Positions 18,437-27,915 are shown, counted from the stretch's first letter. The stretch: DNA of 64,000 bases from Endobugula sp047619205 (GCA_047619205.1 JBLHJR010000001.1:45621-109620), one strand, 5' to 3'. Translations and numbers: made by a program. Notes: generated from the letters alone by a model not told the origin.

Positions 18437-18869
18437 AGCCAACGCCACTAATAGTAATCGTTGAGGTAAGCACACCTTCAGATAGAACTAAACTATGAAC
18501 CTCGGTTTCCCCTAAGCGATTAAAATCTAAAATCCCCACACCCGAAGTAATACTAACTGACTCTTTTAATGTAACCGGATAGATTTGATGCCCACTAGCG
18601 ATACTGGCATTATTCACTTGCACATCAATGGTATTTTCAGTCGAAATAAATCGCACTAGTGAACCACCATCACTGCGTGCCATGGCAGTTTCACGTGCAA
18701 AAACTAAAGCGGCTAACACATCACTCTTAGCCGCTTGTAAATTAATGTCGGAAGGAGAAAAACGAATGGAAACCGTAGCCGCCAAGATACCCACAATAAT
18801 AATTACTGCAATTAATTCAATTAGAGTAAAACCTGACTGACGAACATTGGCCTTTAGTATGCGGTTCAC
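18426..18869 (-). CDS. mshC: MSHA pilin protein MshC-like (GspH/FimT type)
   Basis: 147-residue prepilin with RQSGFTLIELIAVIIIVGIL at the processing site. It then follows the GspH/FimT pattern: a helix with AAKSDVLAALVFARETAMARS and a beta-rich C-terminus. It starts with GTG at 18869 preceded by AGAGG at good distance. It is the first pilus gene after the Rhs insertion, and its promoter must lie within 18870-19311 or upstream of the Rhs genes. Confidence 0.8.
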   Translation of the reverse strand: MNRILKANVRQSGFTLIELIAVIIIVGILAATVSIRFSPSDINLQAAKSDVLAALVFARETAMARSDGGSLVRFISTENTIDVQVNNASIASGHQIYPVTLKESVSITSGVGILDFNRLGETEVHSLVLSEGVLTSTITISGVGYAY

Positions 18870-19258
18870 AATGACCTCTAAGGGGAAATAAGATGAATAT
18901 TGTTAATATCAAGTATAGTAGAGGATTCCTGATGCGCTGCATTATCACAAGTGGTCTCTACAGATTTATCGGGGAGCGGTGCTCGCGATGACGGAGCCTG
19001 AGCGGTTCGAGGAGTTTGATGGGTGGAATTTGGGCTTGTTTCTCCATCAGCAATGGGTGTTATTTCCCAACATCCTATTTTAAGAACACTTGCTTTTCGG
19101 TCAACTTGCTGGCTTGCTATCAATTCTATGATCATACAATTCGATCTATGACCAACCCCGAATAACTAGAGGATTCTCAGGAATGGTTGCGGCGGCAGGG
19201 GGAGAAGTTGATGGTTGAGTTGGTCGAGGTTAAACATTCACTCAAAGTCTCAAACGAC
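18870..19258. other. Unassigned region between immunity gene and mshC
   Basis: No gene can be assigned with confidence. A minus-strand frame (18878-19135, 85 codons) ends just before the mshC ribosome binding site but has no recognisable domain. A plus-strand frame of about 50 codons ending near 19083 reads protein-like (TEPERFEEFDGWNLGLFLHQ) but has no good start signal. The local composition is richer in GC than the flanks. It may hold the debris of an older Rhs cargo or another insertion. Confidence 0.3.
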
Positions 19259-19289
19259 AAAGGCGCGAACCTAAACAGTCCGCGCCTTT
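19259..19289. terminator. Hairpin terminator after the Rhs immunity gene
   Basis: AAAGGCGCG pairs with CGCGCCTTT around a 13-nt loop, 23 bp beyond the stop of the minus-strand immunity gene. A TTTTAATTTTT tract follows on the plus strand and TTTGTCGTTT on the minus strand. It probably ends the Rhs transcript before mshC. Confidence 0.65.
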
Positions 19290-19311
19290 TAATTTTTATC
19301 TAATCCCAATT

Positions 19312-19650
19312 TTAATTTTGGATAAGGACAAACCAATTATCTTTCAATAAGACCCATTCTACTCCCTTAAAATTATCCTCATAATTTAGAAGAGTTTTAT
19401 CAGGAAAATAACCATATAAAATATCCTCTCCATGCTCAGAAAATATTACATAACCATCATTTGCACTGACCGAATAGTCAATAAATTGATCTGGAGTTTT
19501 TACCTCCTCGCTCTTCAATAAAGAAATAGCATATTTTTCTGCACTATAACTATAAAACAATAACCAGCGCTGGTTTTCATTCATAAAAACAAAAATCACC
19601 AGATATAACATAAGTGCAGAAAAGATAAGCGCAGAAAAAATAGCTTTCAT
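19312..19650 (-). CDS. Candidate immunity protein, single N-terminal membrane helix
   Basis: About 112 residues, starting MKAIFSALIFSALMLYLVIF, a signal-anchor or uncleaved signal, followed by a soluble domain rich in aromatic residues and ending WVLLKDNWFVLIQN. The ATG follows the stop of the Rhs gene after two bases, so the two are translationally coupled. The pattern (short, AT-rich, membrane-anchored, right after a polymorphic Rhs tip) is that of a cognate immunity protein placed to neutralise a periplasmic toxin. No family was recognised; the immunity role is inferred from position and topology only. Confidence 0.55.
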   Translation of the reverse strand: MKAIFSALIFSALMLYLVIFVFMNENQRWLLFYSYSAEKYAISLLKSEEVKTPDQFIDYSVSANDGYVIFSEHGEDILYGYFPDKTLLNYEDNFKGVEWVLLKDNWFVLIQN

Positions 19651-19652
19651 AA

Positions 19653-22600
19653 TTATGGGCCTGCCCATCCAGACGTGAATATAGTTAAAGTCACTCCGCC
19701 GTGACCATAATTTCTATTAAACATTTCATTCAGCGCATCGTTAGTTCCACGATCAGATACCATACACGCTAAAGATGTTCCAGAGGATGTACCATTTCTT
19801 CCTTCGTGGAATTGTGCTCCCGTTGTTATGGATCCATCAGAATATCGAATTGTATTCCAATCATCAGTATTCGATATTGTTGGATTGCCTGCATTTGCAT
19901 TTCGATCAAAAAGCCAATTAGTCGGTGTATTGGGCAATGTTGGCCTAGGTGTAACATTATAGACACCAGACTCAACCTGATTAAAGTTTGTTGTATCGTT
20001 ATTGAAATTACCCGTAATGGCAGGACCGCCTTGATTATCATGCGCTGTGAAATTAAGGCCACCTTGAGCATTAGGCGAAGCATTAACCCATGCCTCAAGC
20101 CCAAATGGATCCGTATATCTCAGAGGGTTGTTATAAACATATGCGTAAGTATTTATTCCACCATCTAAACCAATAGGATCTGATTGAGTGTATCGTCCAG
20201 TCTTCGGATCGTAGTATCTAAAGTAGTTGTAGTGCAGTCCACTTTCTTGGTCGAAGTATTGACCCGCAAACCGAAGATTATTCCCCACAGCCGTCACTGT
20301 CAACTCCGCATTCCCAAACGCCGTATAATTCGCCTGCCAAACCACATTCTGATTCTCGTCCGTCATTGCTATCGGCGTACCGATATGGTCATTATGATAA
20401 TAATAAACCGCTGCCCCACGTAACTGCACTAACGGTTGATTACCGAGATAAAGATACTCCACAACCGCTTGGCCACCTTCCGTATATTCCCCCATTAACT
20501 GCCCTTGCAGGGTGTAGATATAATGCGTGGTGCTGCCGCCTTGGGTTTTGCTCGTACGTTGGCCGAGCGCATTGTAAAGGTAACTGGTCGTCACGCCATC
20601 TTTACTCACACTTTGCGGGCGATTGGCCGCGTTGTAGATAAAGCGGGTCGCACTGCCATCTTGGCTCATGTTGGTGGTGTTGCCACGCTCATCCAGTGTG
20701 TAGCTAGTGGTCGCCGTGGTGCGCTGAACATCCAGTAGAATATTACTGCCGAGTTGGTAGCCGTAATCATCGGTGTTTTCGCTTAAGCGATTACCGACGG
20801 AGTCATATCCCCAGATCAGGTCGCCTGTTTGATCACTACTGCTCTCTAAACGATCCAGTGGATCATAAGCAAAGTCTTGTGTATTGACTGGCTGTGTTAA
20901 GTGATCAATTTGGGTGATGTTGCTATTGGCATCGTAGCTATAGCTACGATCAATCAGGGTGGCGTTATCGGTGTGGGTTTGCCATTGACTGAGACGGTAG
21001 TCTTGGTCATAACTGTGTTGGCTACTGACCCCATTAGCGTAATCAATACCGGTCACTCCGCCAAAGGGTAAATAGGTGAGACTGTCCACGAGAGCGGTTG
21101 ATGGCTGACCCGTGTTGTCACGGGTGTAATCTACTCCAGCTAATCGACCTAAATTATCGTAGCGGTAGCTGATGGCATAGTCTAACGCTTCCGCCCCACC
21201 GGTGTTGGAGAACATTTGTACTTGAGTGACGTTATCCGCTGGGTCGTATAAGTAGTCTGTCCAATACACGGGGCTAGTGGCTTCGTTACCAATAATACGG
21301 ATATGACTACTCACATTGCCGCGATGATCATAGGCATAAAACTGTTGTCCACTCGGGTCTTGGAGACTAAACAAACGCCCTTTGGCATTGACGGTGAGGG
21401 TTTCGTCGTCAGGAAGTGCATAGGTACTCACATCATAGGTGTAAGTGATATTTTCTTCTGGGAATAAGGGGTAGCTCACTTGAGTTAAGCGATTGACCGC
21501 ATCGTATTGATAACGGCTAACTACACCGCGACTATCGACGCTAACGACTCGGTTGCCCGCATTGTCGTAGGCGTAACGCGTAATACCGGTATCGGGACTG
21601 CTTTGCTGAATCAGGTGATCAAAGGCATTGTATTGGTACGTGGTGCTATTGCCGTTGGCATCGGTGACGCTAGTTAGGCGGTCTTGGTCATCATAGGTGA
21701 ATTGTGTCGTGCCGTTGTCTGCATCGGTGGTTTGGGTGAGACGATCCAGCGGGTCGTATTGATTTTGGCTCGCATAGCTTCTGGGGTTGATGGTTTGTAC
21801 GGGGTTGTCGTTCACATCGTAGTCGATTTGTGTGGTTTGGTCATCGGCACCGACGATTTCCATCACTCGACTGAGTTCATCAAAGGCTTGCGTCATGCGG
21901 TAGGTAATGGCACTGCCGCTATCGCTGATGGTTTGTGCGGTGCGGTTACTGGCATTGTCTAGGGTGTAGTCGATGCGCTCACCCGCGGTATTACTGACGG
22001 CGATTAAGCGGTTGCTAGTGTCGTAGTGATAAGTGAGTTGCACTTGATTGAGCTGATGATCTGCGGGCAAAGTCACTAGGGTGACATTACCGACATTATC
22101 GTAGGTGTAGCTCGTGGTGCTGGCCAGTGGTTCTATATTGTAGAAGTGTTGAATCGTACTGCTGAGCAGCCAACCACGAAGATGGTAATTTAAGGTCGTG
22201 ATGGTGCCATTGGCATCCGTCAACTGCTGGGGCTGACCTCGGCCATTGTAGTTGCTTAAGGTGGTGGTATTGCCCATCGCATCGGTGATGCTGTCACGGT
22301 TACCATCACTATCGTAGGTGTAGGTGGTGATGTCGTTAACATCGGTACGCGGGCCATTGACGGTGAGGATTTGGCCGTTGTCGTTGTAGGTGTAGCTCAC
22401 GCCTTGAGTGGTGACGGTGTTGTCACCGGTACCATCGCCATTACTATCGGCGCTTTGTAGAGGGTCATCGGGGAAGGCGTCGTCCGCATTGGCAATGCCA
22501 TCGCCATCGCGGTCGAGATTGATCTCAGCGGCGATGACAGTGAGCTTATAGCTGCGGGTATCCACCCCTAAGTTGCCATCATCTGCGGTAACATTAATAC

Positions 22601-24035
22601 GATAATCGCCCACATTGACACTACTATCGAGTACCCAGTTAACCACACCCTGAGCAGAGACGGTGACCTCAAGCGCATTTGGCCATGTAGAGACAGAATA
22701 GCGTAGTGTATCGTTGTCAGCATCGGTGGCGTTTAGATGATAGGCGTAGGTACTGTCTACGCTAGTCGTCAGTACAGGTTCATTCGTAATCACTGGCGCA
22801 TGGTTATTGGGGTCAGTGACGGTGAGTTTATAGCGCACTGAGTCAACGCCTTGATTGTCATCATCGACACGGGCGATTATCGTATAGACTCCCGCATCAT
22901 CATGTTCATCCAGATTCCAGCTAAGCACCCCTTGAGCAGAGACGCTGACATCGAGACCATAAGGCCATGTGGAAACAGAATAACGTAAGGCATCATTATC
23001 GGCATCGGTAGCGTTCAGATCATAGGTGTAAGTACTGCCTACGGTGCCCGTCAGGATAGGGGCATTATTGATTACGGGGACATGGTTATTCGGGTCGTTG
23101 ATGGTTAAACGGTAGGTGAGTACATCCACGCCTAGGTTGCCGTCATACACGCGTGCGGTGACGATGTATTTACCCGCGTCATCAGTATCGTCTAATGCCC
23201 AGCTGATCACGCCCTGCTCCGACATATCTACATCCAGCCCTCTTGGCCAGGTGGACACGGCATAGGTCAGCGTATCATTATTTGCATCGGTGGCATTGAG
23301 CGCATAGGTATAGAGAGTACCGACTGTACCGCTTAGGACGGGAGCATTATTGATTACCGGCGCCGCATTGCTGGGGTCGGTGACGGTCAAGGTGTAACGT
23401 TGTGTGGCTACCCCCAAATTATTGTCGTCGACACGGGCAATGATCGTATAGTGACCGGCATCGTTGTGGTCGTCTAGCATCCAACTCACTAGACCTTGAT
23501 CCGACACATTCACCTCTAGACCCGTCGGCCAAGTGGAGACTGAATAGCGCAGCGTATCGTTGTCCGCATCGGTAGCGTTGAGGTCATAGCGGTAGGTAGT
23601 GCCGACAGTGCCAATGAGTAAGGGGGCATTATTAATAACGGGAATATGGTTATTGGGATCGGTGACCGTGAGTTTATAGCGAAGCGTGTCTTCCCCTGCA
23701 TCATTATCTTTGACGCGTACGCTAATATTATATTGACCCGCATCGTTGCGGTCGTCTAGCTCCCACGTCACTACACCTTGGTCTGACATGCTCACATCGA
23801 GACCACTAGGCCAAGTGGAAACAGAATAGCTTAAGGTATCATTGTCGGCATCGGTCGCGTTAAGGTCATAGGTATAGGTCGTACCGACGGTGGCGTTTAG
23901 TACGGGCGGCGCGGTAATTTGTGGCGCTGCTGCGTGGACGGTATTGATCGTACTCCAGCCAATCGCAGCACAGCAGAGCGCTTTGATGCCAGAATGAATA
24001 GTAGAACTGACGGTGTTATGAGTGAATAATTTCAT
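19653..24035 (-). CDS. Secreted Rhs/YD-repeat protein with Ig-like array and candidate toxin tip
   Basis: 1460 residues. A signal peptide (1-36) precedes five near-identical 94-residue Ig/cadherin-like domains (about 40-510, each with LNATDADNDTL and a STWP motif). A thrombospondin-type-3-like Ca site (DRDGDGIANADDAFPDD) follows, then a long YD-repeat region and the Rhs core signature (YYDPKTGRYTQSDPIGLDGG, TYAYVYNNPLRYTDPFGLEAW, ending near 1316). The last 146 residues are unlike the core: GVYNVTPRP, then AQFHEGRNGTSSGTSLACMV, with His1410 and Cys1424 spaced as in L,D-transpeptidase/Tlde1-like or DUF5675-like folds (H...S-x-x-C). A peptidoglycan-acting toxin is possible but unproven. It overlaps the upstream Rhs gene by ATGA and is coupled to the immunity candidate. 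Confidence 0.8.
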   Translation of the reverse strand: MKLFTHNTVSSTIHSGIKALCCAAIGWSTINTVHAAAPQITAPPVLNATVGTTYTYDLNATDADNDTLSYSVSTWPSGLDVSMSDQGVVTWELDDRNDAGQYNISVRVKDNDAGEDTLRYKLTVTDPNNHIPVINNAPLLIGTVGTTYRYDLNATDADNDTLRYSVSTWPTGLEVNVSDQGLVSWMLDDHNDAGHYTIIARVDDNNLGVATQRYTLTVTDPSNAAPVINNAPVLSGTVGTLYTYALNATDANNDTLTYAVSTWPRGLDVDMSEQGVISWALDDTDDAGKYIVTARVYDGNLGVDVLTYRLTINDPNNHVPVINNAPILTGTVGSTYTYDLNATDADNDALRYSVSTWPYGLDVSVSAQGVLSWNLDEHDDAGVYTIIARVDDDNQGVDSVRYKLTVTDPNNHAPVITNEPVLTTSVDSTYAYHLNATDADNDTLRYSVSTWPNALEVTVSAQGVVNWVLDSSVNVGDYRINVTADDGNLGVDTRSYKLTVIAAEINLDRDGDGIANADDAFPDDPLQSADSNGDGTGDNTVTTQGVSYTYNDNGQILTVNGPRTDVNDITTYTYDSDGNRDSITDAMGNTTTLSNYNGRGQPQQLTDANGTITTLNYHLRGWLLSSTIQHFYNIEPLASTTSYTYDNVGNVTLVTLPADHQLNQVQLTYHYDTSNRLIAVSNTAGERIDYTLDNASNRTAQTISDSGSAITYRMTQAFDELSRVMEIVGADDQTTQIDYDVNDNPVQTINPRSYASQNQYDPLDRLTQTTDADNGTTQFTYDDQDRLTSVTDANGNSTTYQYNAFDHLIQQSSPDTGITRYAYDNAGNRVVSVDSRGVVSRYQYDAVNRLTQVSYPLFPEENITYTYDVSTYALPDDETLTVNAKGRLFSLQDPSGQQFYAYDHRGNVSSHIRIIGNEATSPVYWTDYLYDPADNVTQVQMFSNTGGAEALDYAISYRYDNLGRLAGVDYTRDNTGQPSTALVDSLTYLPFGGVTGIDYANGVSSQHSYDQDYRLSQWQTHTDNATLIDRSYSYDANSNITQIDHLTQPVNTQDFAYDPLDRLESSSDQTGDLIWGYDSVGNRLSENTDDYGYQLGSNILLDVQRTTATTSYTLDERGNTTNMSQDGSATRFIYNAANRPQSVSKDGVTTSYLYNALGQRTSKTQGGSTTHYIYTLQGQLMGEYTEGGQAVVEYLYLGNQPLVQLRGAAVYYYHNDHIGTPIAMTDENQNVVWQANYTAFGNAELTVTAVGNNLRFAGQYFDQESGLHYNYFRYYDPKTGRYTQSDPIGLDGGINTYAYVYNNPLRYTDPFGLEAWVNASPNAQGGLNFTAHDNQGGPAITGNFNNDTTNFNQVESGVYNVTPRPTLPNTPTNWLFDRNANAGNPTISNTDDWNTIRYSDGSITTGAQFHEGRNGTSSGTSLACMVSDRGTNDALNEMFNRNYGHGGVTLTIFTSGWAGP
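22500..23930 (-). repeat. Five tandem 282-bp units coding Ig-like domains
   Basis: Within the Rhs gene the 94-codon unit recurs five times. Each unit repeats LNATDADNDTL, STWP, DDAG and LTVTDPNNH-type blocks with small changes. Boundaries are approximate. The high nucleotide similarity means recombination could change the copy number in frame. Confidence 0.8.
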
Positions 24036-25678
24036 CGTGGGCTTACCTCAGTAGAGGTTAAGCGGCCTTCGGCATCATAAACAAACACGGTTTCCCGTTC
24101 GGGTTCGGTGACTTTAGTGCGGAGATTTAACGTAGGATGCCACTCGGTTAGAATGGTTCGGGCTTCGGGTGTGTCATCGGCTTCAGTGCGTGACGTTTCT
24201 AAACCACGGTCGTTGTGGATGTAGCGGGTGACATTGCCTTTCCAGTCAGTTTTGCTGGCCATAAAACCATTGGCATCGTAGGTGTAGGCTTGGTTGGCGG
24301 AGGCGCAATTCGCAGATATCTCTCCGTCAACTAGAATAAGATGATTTTTTTGATCATCAACAGAATAGTGGTAGCTAGTTTTCTTCCCCAGTGGGTTAGT
24401 TATCATTAGATATGGATCAACGCTATTACTTAACATACTATAATCCAACTGAATAAGATTAACGTTATTAGGACTTGAAGAAGATGATGCCCTGCCCTGA
24501 TCATCGTAGGTCCATGATACATAACGCTCACCAGAACGATTAGTAATGCCCGTAAGTGCTTTCTTAAAACTTACCGATTCATAGTGGTAAATCTCTTCTG
24601 TGCTATCAGGATATGTAGAAGATACTAAATTTTTTCGGTTATCATAACTATAAGTGTACACCTGCTCATCATCTCTAACAGTCAGTTTATGAACAATGTA
24701 GTTATTTGATACTTGCTCAACATCGTATGTATAAAGCAATTGACCATCCAGATAAATTTTTACGACATCCCAACGCTCAAAAGAAGCTGAAGATTTTTGA
24801 TAGTCGAATGTATACTTTACATTGGGACTTTTCAGATTGTACTCTTCTTGCAATTCACCATTAGTGTTAAATTTCTGTACTGAAAAGTCTTCATAAGTAA
24901 CTAGCCAACCTAAATGTTGGCTAGTTACATCGTAGAGAGTTTCCACTTTATCTTTAGAGGCTGATACTCCTATAGGCTGCCAGTTAATATTATCATCACT
25001 CGTGAAAAATTTAGTTGATCCAGAATCAGATTGAATACGAATATCGTAAGTATCAGACGCAGATCCAGCTAACCTTGACTCATGAAAAAATAACCTATCA
25101 CTAAAACTAAAAGACCATTTAGACGAAAACTTATATTCAATATCCTCATATATATCTTCATCTACTTCCAAATCAGAAAGATAGTACCTTTTAACTGAAG
25201 CATCTTTGCCAAACATAAAATTTTGATGATCAGTAAATATTTGAAACTTATCACCAGAGCCAAATAAAATAGGGTTTCCAACAGAACAAGCTTTAGAAGG
25301 CATCTGCTTTTTAACACAGCCATAATTTTTACTAAATTCATAACCGTGCTTACAATTACCATAATCACCAGTTATAAATTCGGGCTCATATCGGTACAAA
25401 GTCTGAACCTTAGTTACCTTGTCTCTATATTTACAAAAAGCTTTCTTTGCTGTACCACTCGGATTTAGATCACTAAAAACAATGCGGTATAGTTCATAAC
25501 GTTCGGGGGCTTCAACTGCAGCACATCCCTCACGGGCAGAAGAACTCACTGGCTTATGGCATGTAAATCCACCATAACAGTACGATGCACTCCAAGTAGC
25601 AGCATCGCTAACGCTATTAAACATGAAAAAAAATACGGAAAGTGAGACAGCTATATTAAGTATTTTTTTATAAATCAT
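24032..25678 (-). CDS. Rhs-family N-terminal protein with DUF6531-like start and YD repeats
   Basis: About 548 residues, with a signal peptide (MIYKKILNIAVSLSVFFFMF, cut near SDAA). A cysteine-rich domain (about 30-140, at least eight Cys) follows, then CSVGNPILFGSGDKFQIFTD, the usual Rhs entry motif, and YD repeats from about 350 (YTYSYDNRKNLVSSTYPDST) to the end (VFVYDAEGRLTSTEVSPR). It stops in the middle of a repeat region where a single-chain Rhs protein would continue. The next gene begins in the overlap ATGA, so the shell appears split over two coupled genes. The first 1.4 kb is AT-rich; from about 24300 down it becomes GC-rich like the following core. Confidence 0.75.
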   Translation of the reverse strand: MIYKKILNIAVSLSVFFFMFNSVSDAATWSASYCYGGFTCHKPVSSSAREGCAAVEAPERYELYRIVFSDLNPSGTAKKAFCKYRDKVTKVQTLYRYEPEFITGDYGNCKHGYEFSKNYGCVKKQMPSKACSVGNPILFGSGDKFQIFTDHQNFMFGKDASVKRYYLSDLEVDEDIYEDIEYKFSSKWSFSFSDRLFFHESRLAGSASDTYDIRIQSDSGSTKFFTSDDNINWQPIGVSASKDKVETLYDVTSQHLGWLVTYEDFSVQKFNTNGELQEEYNLKSPNVKYTFDYQKSSASFERWDVVKIYLDGQLLYTYDVEQVSNNYIVHKLTVRDDEQVYTYSYDNRKNLVSSTYPDSTEEIYHYESVSFKKALTGITNRSGERYVSWTYDDQGRASSSSSPNNVNLIQLDYSMLSNSVDPYLMITNPLGKKTSYHYSVDDQKNHLILVDGEISANCASANQAYTYDANGFMASKTDWKGNVTRYIHNDRGLETSRTEADDTPEARTILTEWHPTLNLRTKVTEPERETVFVYDAEGRLTSTEVSPR

Positions 25679-25890
25679 ACACTTCAACTACCTTTAATTT
25701 TTTATCATTATAACATAGCGGCTGACTGTACGGGCGAACTATAAGGTGCCAGAGGACTTCACTTTAAAAATAAAAAACATTGAACTATTATTTATTATGA
25801 ATAAAACTCATACAAAGAATGAACATTCAACTTTTTAATGCAGAATAGGAAGCTATCAAAAGACATGTGATAAGCTATATCAAATAAATT

Positions 25891-25936
25891 AGTCGTTACA
25901 ACCATCAGTACTACGCTAAAGATAGTTGCAACGACT
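25891..25936 (-). terminator. Hairpin terminator after the pilin gene
   Basis: AGTCGTTACAAC and GTTGCAACGACT pair with one mismatch across a 22-nt loop, 24 bp past the pilin stop. It is followed on the minus strand by AATTTATTTG. It would separate abundant pilin mRNA from the Rhs genes. Confidence 0.55.
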
Positions 25937-25959
25937 AAAACTGAGTAATTCTTCGGGTA

Positions 25960-26415
25960 TTACGATGCAGTACCATATGCAGCAAATAAACCATCCGGCT
26001 CATCAGCTGTATCATAAGCTTGATTATCATTAGAGTCATAGCTCACCGTACAAGTAGAAACACCTCCTTCACTGGCAATACCGCCACCAGAGATTGTAGT
26101 GCCTGCGGTTGTTTCCAAGTAGTAATTACTATCTAAACCACCCTCTAATAAAGCAGCAATATCATCGCAGGTATTCACTGTACTTGGCGCTGTATTAGTT
26201 AAACTAGCGTCATTAGCAATATTTTGCGCATGATTAAGGCTGGCTGCACTAGCTAATGCTCCTGCCATACCTTCTACTGCAGCACTTTTTGCTGCCCCAG
26301 ATAAGTCCACAAAACGCGGAACCGCTGTAGCCGCTAATACACCCAAAATAACAATAACTGACATTAATTCAATTAATGTAAAACCTTGATTTTTTCTACG
26401 TATCTGAAATTTCAC
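25960..26415 (-). CDS. mshA: MshA-like type IV major pilin
   Basis: 151 residues. Short leader MKFQIRRKNQG, then FTLIELMSVIVILGVLAATA, the prepilin site with mature Phe1 and Glu5. It continues VPRFVDLSGAAKSAAVEGMA, the segment shared by MSHA-type pilins. Two cysteines (NTCDDIA and STCTVSY) can form the C-terminal disulfide loop. It has its own flanking gaps: 276 bp upstream and a terminator downstream, which fits separate strong expression of a major pilin. MshB, also a pilin, cannot be fully excluded. Confidence 0.82.
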   Translation of the reverse strand: MKFQIRRKNQGFTLIELMSVIVILGVLAATAVPRFVDLSGAAKSAAVEGMAGALASAASLNHAQNIANDASLTNTAPSTVNTCDDIAALLEGGLDSNYYLETTAGTTISGGGIASEGGVSTCTVSYDSNDNQAYDTADEPDGLFAAYGTAS

Positions 26416-26691
26416 AGCGCACCTCTATATATTCATATACATCTATTAGTTATTAACAAGCAATGTTCTTATTAACAACTATAGCGGTAGCAAGAAATAG
26501 TGCCAGCCATAAATTAGACAGATATGGAATAGAATGAGGTAATAAATTACAAAAAAAACATAGTAGAGAAAGAATGAGAATAAATCAAAGCGACCAAAGT
26601 GAAAAACCACTATTTTTTGTCACCTATAGAAAAATAACTAAAAACTTTTATCATGTGACAATAAAACAACGAGGCAACCTATTTCATTACT

Positions 26692-27915
26692 CTACTGTTG
26701 AATATTAAACATTTCCCACATGGGCAAGAATATCCCTAGTGCTAGCACGACCACTAAACCCGCCATGAGCATAATTAGTATCGGTTCTATTGTTGAGCTA
26801 AGCGTTTTTAAATCATAATCTACTTCTCGCTCATAAGAATCTGCCACCTCCGATAACAATGTATCTACCTGGCCACTATTTTCACCGACATTAATCATTT
26901 GTAAAATTAATGGCGAAAACATATTGCTCCTAGAATGGGTTCGATAAAGACTATCGCCACGCTCTACATCGGTTTTAATTTTTTTAATTTTAATAGCTAA
27001 GTATTGATTATCAATAATGTCAGCACAAAGACCGATGGCTTTATTTAGCGGTAAACCTGCAGACAGCATCAATGAAAATGAGCGTATATATCGCGACATT
27101 GCTGCTTTAGTAATCAACGATCCAACTACTGGAATTTTTAGCTTACAGCGATGCCAAAACAAGCAACCTTCTGGCGTCTTAACCCAAATCATACAAGCGA
27201 TGATCGATAAAGCTAAGCATAAGATAATTATCCACCAATAATTCACAAAAAAATGAGAAGTATGCAATAGTACTCTCGTCGGTAACGGTAGCTCTGCTCC
27301 AAAACGGCTGAACATATCAGCAAAAGCGGGTATCACCATAACATTGATCACAAACAAGGCAACAAACATGGCACTCATGACAAATGTGGGATAACGCAAG
27401 GCCGACTTAATCGCTTTCTTAGTTTCTATATCACGACCAATATAGTCGGTCATTTGTAAAAACACCTTATCTAAGTTACCCGTGCTCTCGCCTATCTTCA
27501 TCATCCCGACAAATAATTTATTAAAAATATTGGGGTGATAATACATTGCTCGAGATAAACTCGCACCGCTTTCTAAACGCTGGATGATATCTAACAAACA
27601 GCTTTTCAAAGTGCCAGCAGGAATACTTGCAGCCAAACTCTCCAAGCCTTGTATTAGAGGCAAGCCAGCTTTATTGATGGTGTACATTTGACGACAAAAC
27701 ATGATTAATTGGGCGTCATCGATTTTTTTAGAAAACAAGCCGATTTTTTTTAAGGTATCACCAATAGACATTGGCTTTGGAGCAGCTTTTATTTTGATAG
27801 GAGTAATATTATTCTTTGAAAGATAACTAGCGACATCACTTTCACTGGATCGCTCGATATTGCCAGAGATTGCCATCCCCTTTTCATCACGGCCATAATA
27901 TGAAAAATTCATCAT
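26692..27915 (-). CDS. mshG: MSHA platform protein (GspF/PilC family)
   Basis: 407-residue inner membrane platform. It begins NFSYYGRDEKGMAISGNIER, the usual start of GspF/PilC proteins, and carries two T2SSF domains (about 70-195 and 272-395), each with the FCRQMYTINKAGLPLIQGLE-like and QMINVGENSGQVDTLL-like blocks. Three membrane segments are visible, around 168-190, 220-240 and 375-400. It couples ATPase MshE to pilin polymerisation. It lies directly after mshE with a 46-bp gap. Confidence 0.9.
   Translation of the reverse strand: MMNFSYYGRDEKGMAISGNIERSSESDVASYLSKNNITPIKIKAAPKPMSIGDTLKKIGLFSKKIDDAQLIMFCRQMYTINKAGLPLIQGLESLAASIPAGTLKSCLLDIIQRLESGASLSRAMYYHPNIFNKLFVGMMKIGESTGNLDKVFLQMTDYIGRDIETKKAIKSALRYPTFVMSAMFVALFVINVMVIPAFADMFSRFGAELPLPTRVLLHTSHFFVNYWWIIILCLALSIIACMIWVKTPEGCLFWHRCKLKIPVVGSLITKAAMSRYIRSFSLMLSAGLPLNKAIGLCADIIDNQYLAIKIKKIKTDVERGDSLYRTHSRSNMFSPLILQMINVGENSGQVDTLLSEVADSYEREVDYDLKTLSSTIEPILIMLMAGLVVVLALGIFLPMWEMFNIQQ

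Noticed and set aside
18878..19135. 85-codon minus-strand frame just before mshC
   Set aside because: It has no recognisable domain, signal peptide or good ribosome binding site, and a protein-like plus-strand frame overlaps it. Recorded only as part of the unassigned region.
12940..25960. CRISPR array or phage region suggested by the repeats in this stretch
   Set aside because: The repeats are coding Ig-like and YD units; there are no short spaced direct repeats, cas genes, integrase or phage structural genes.
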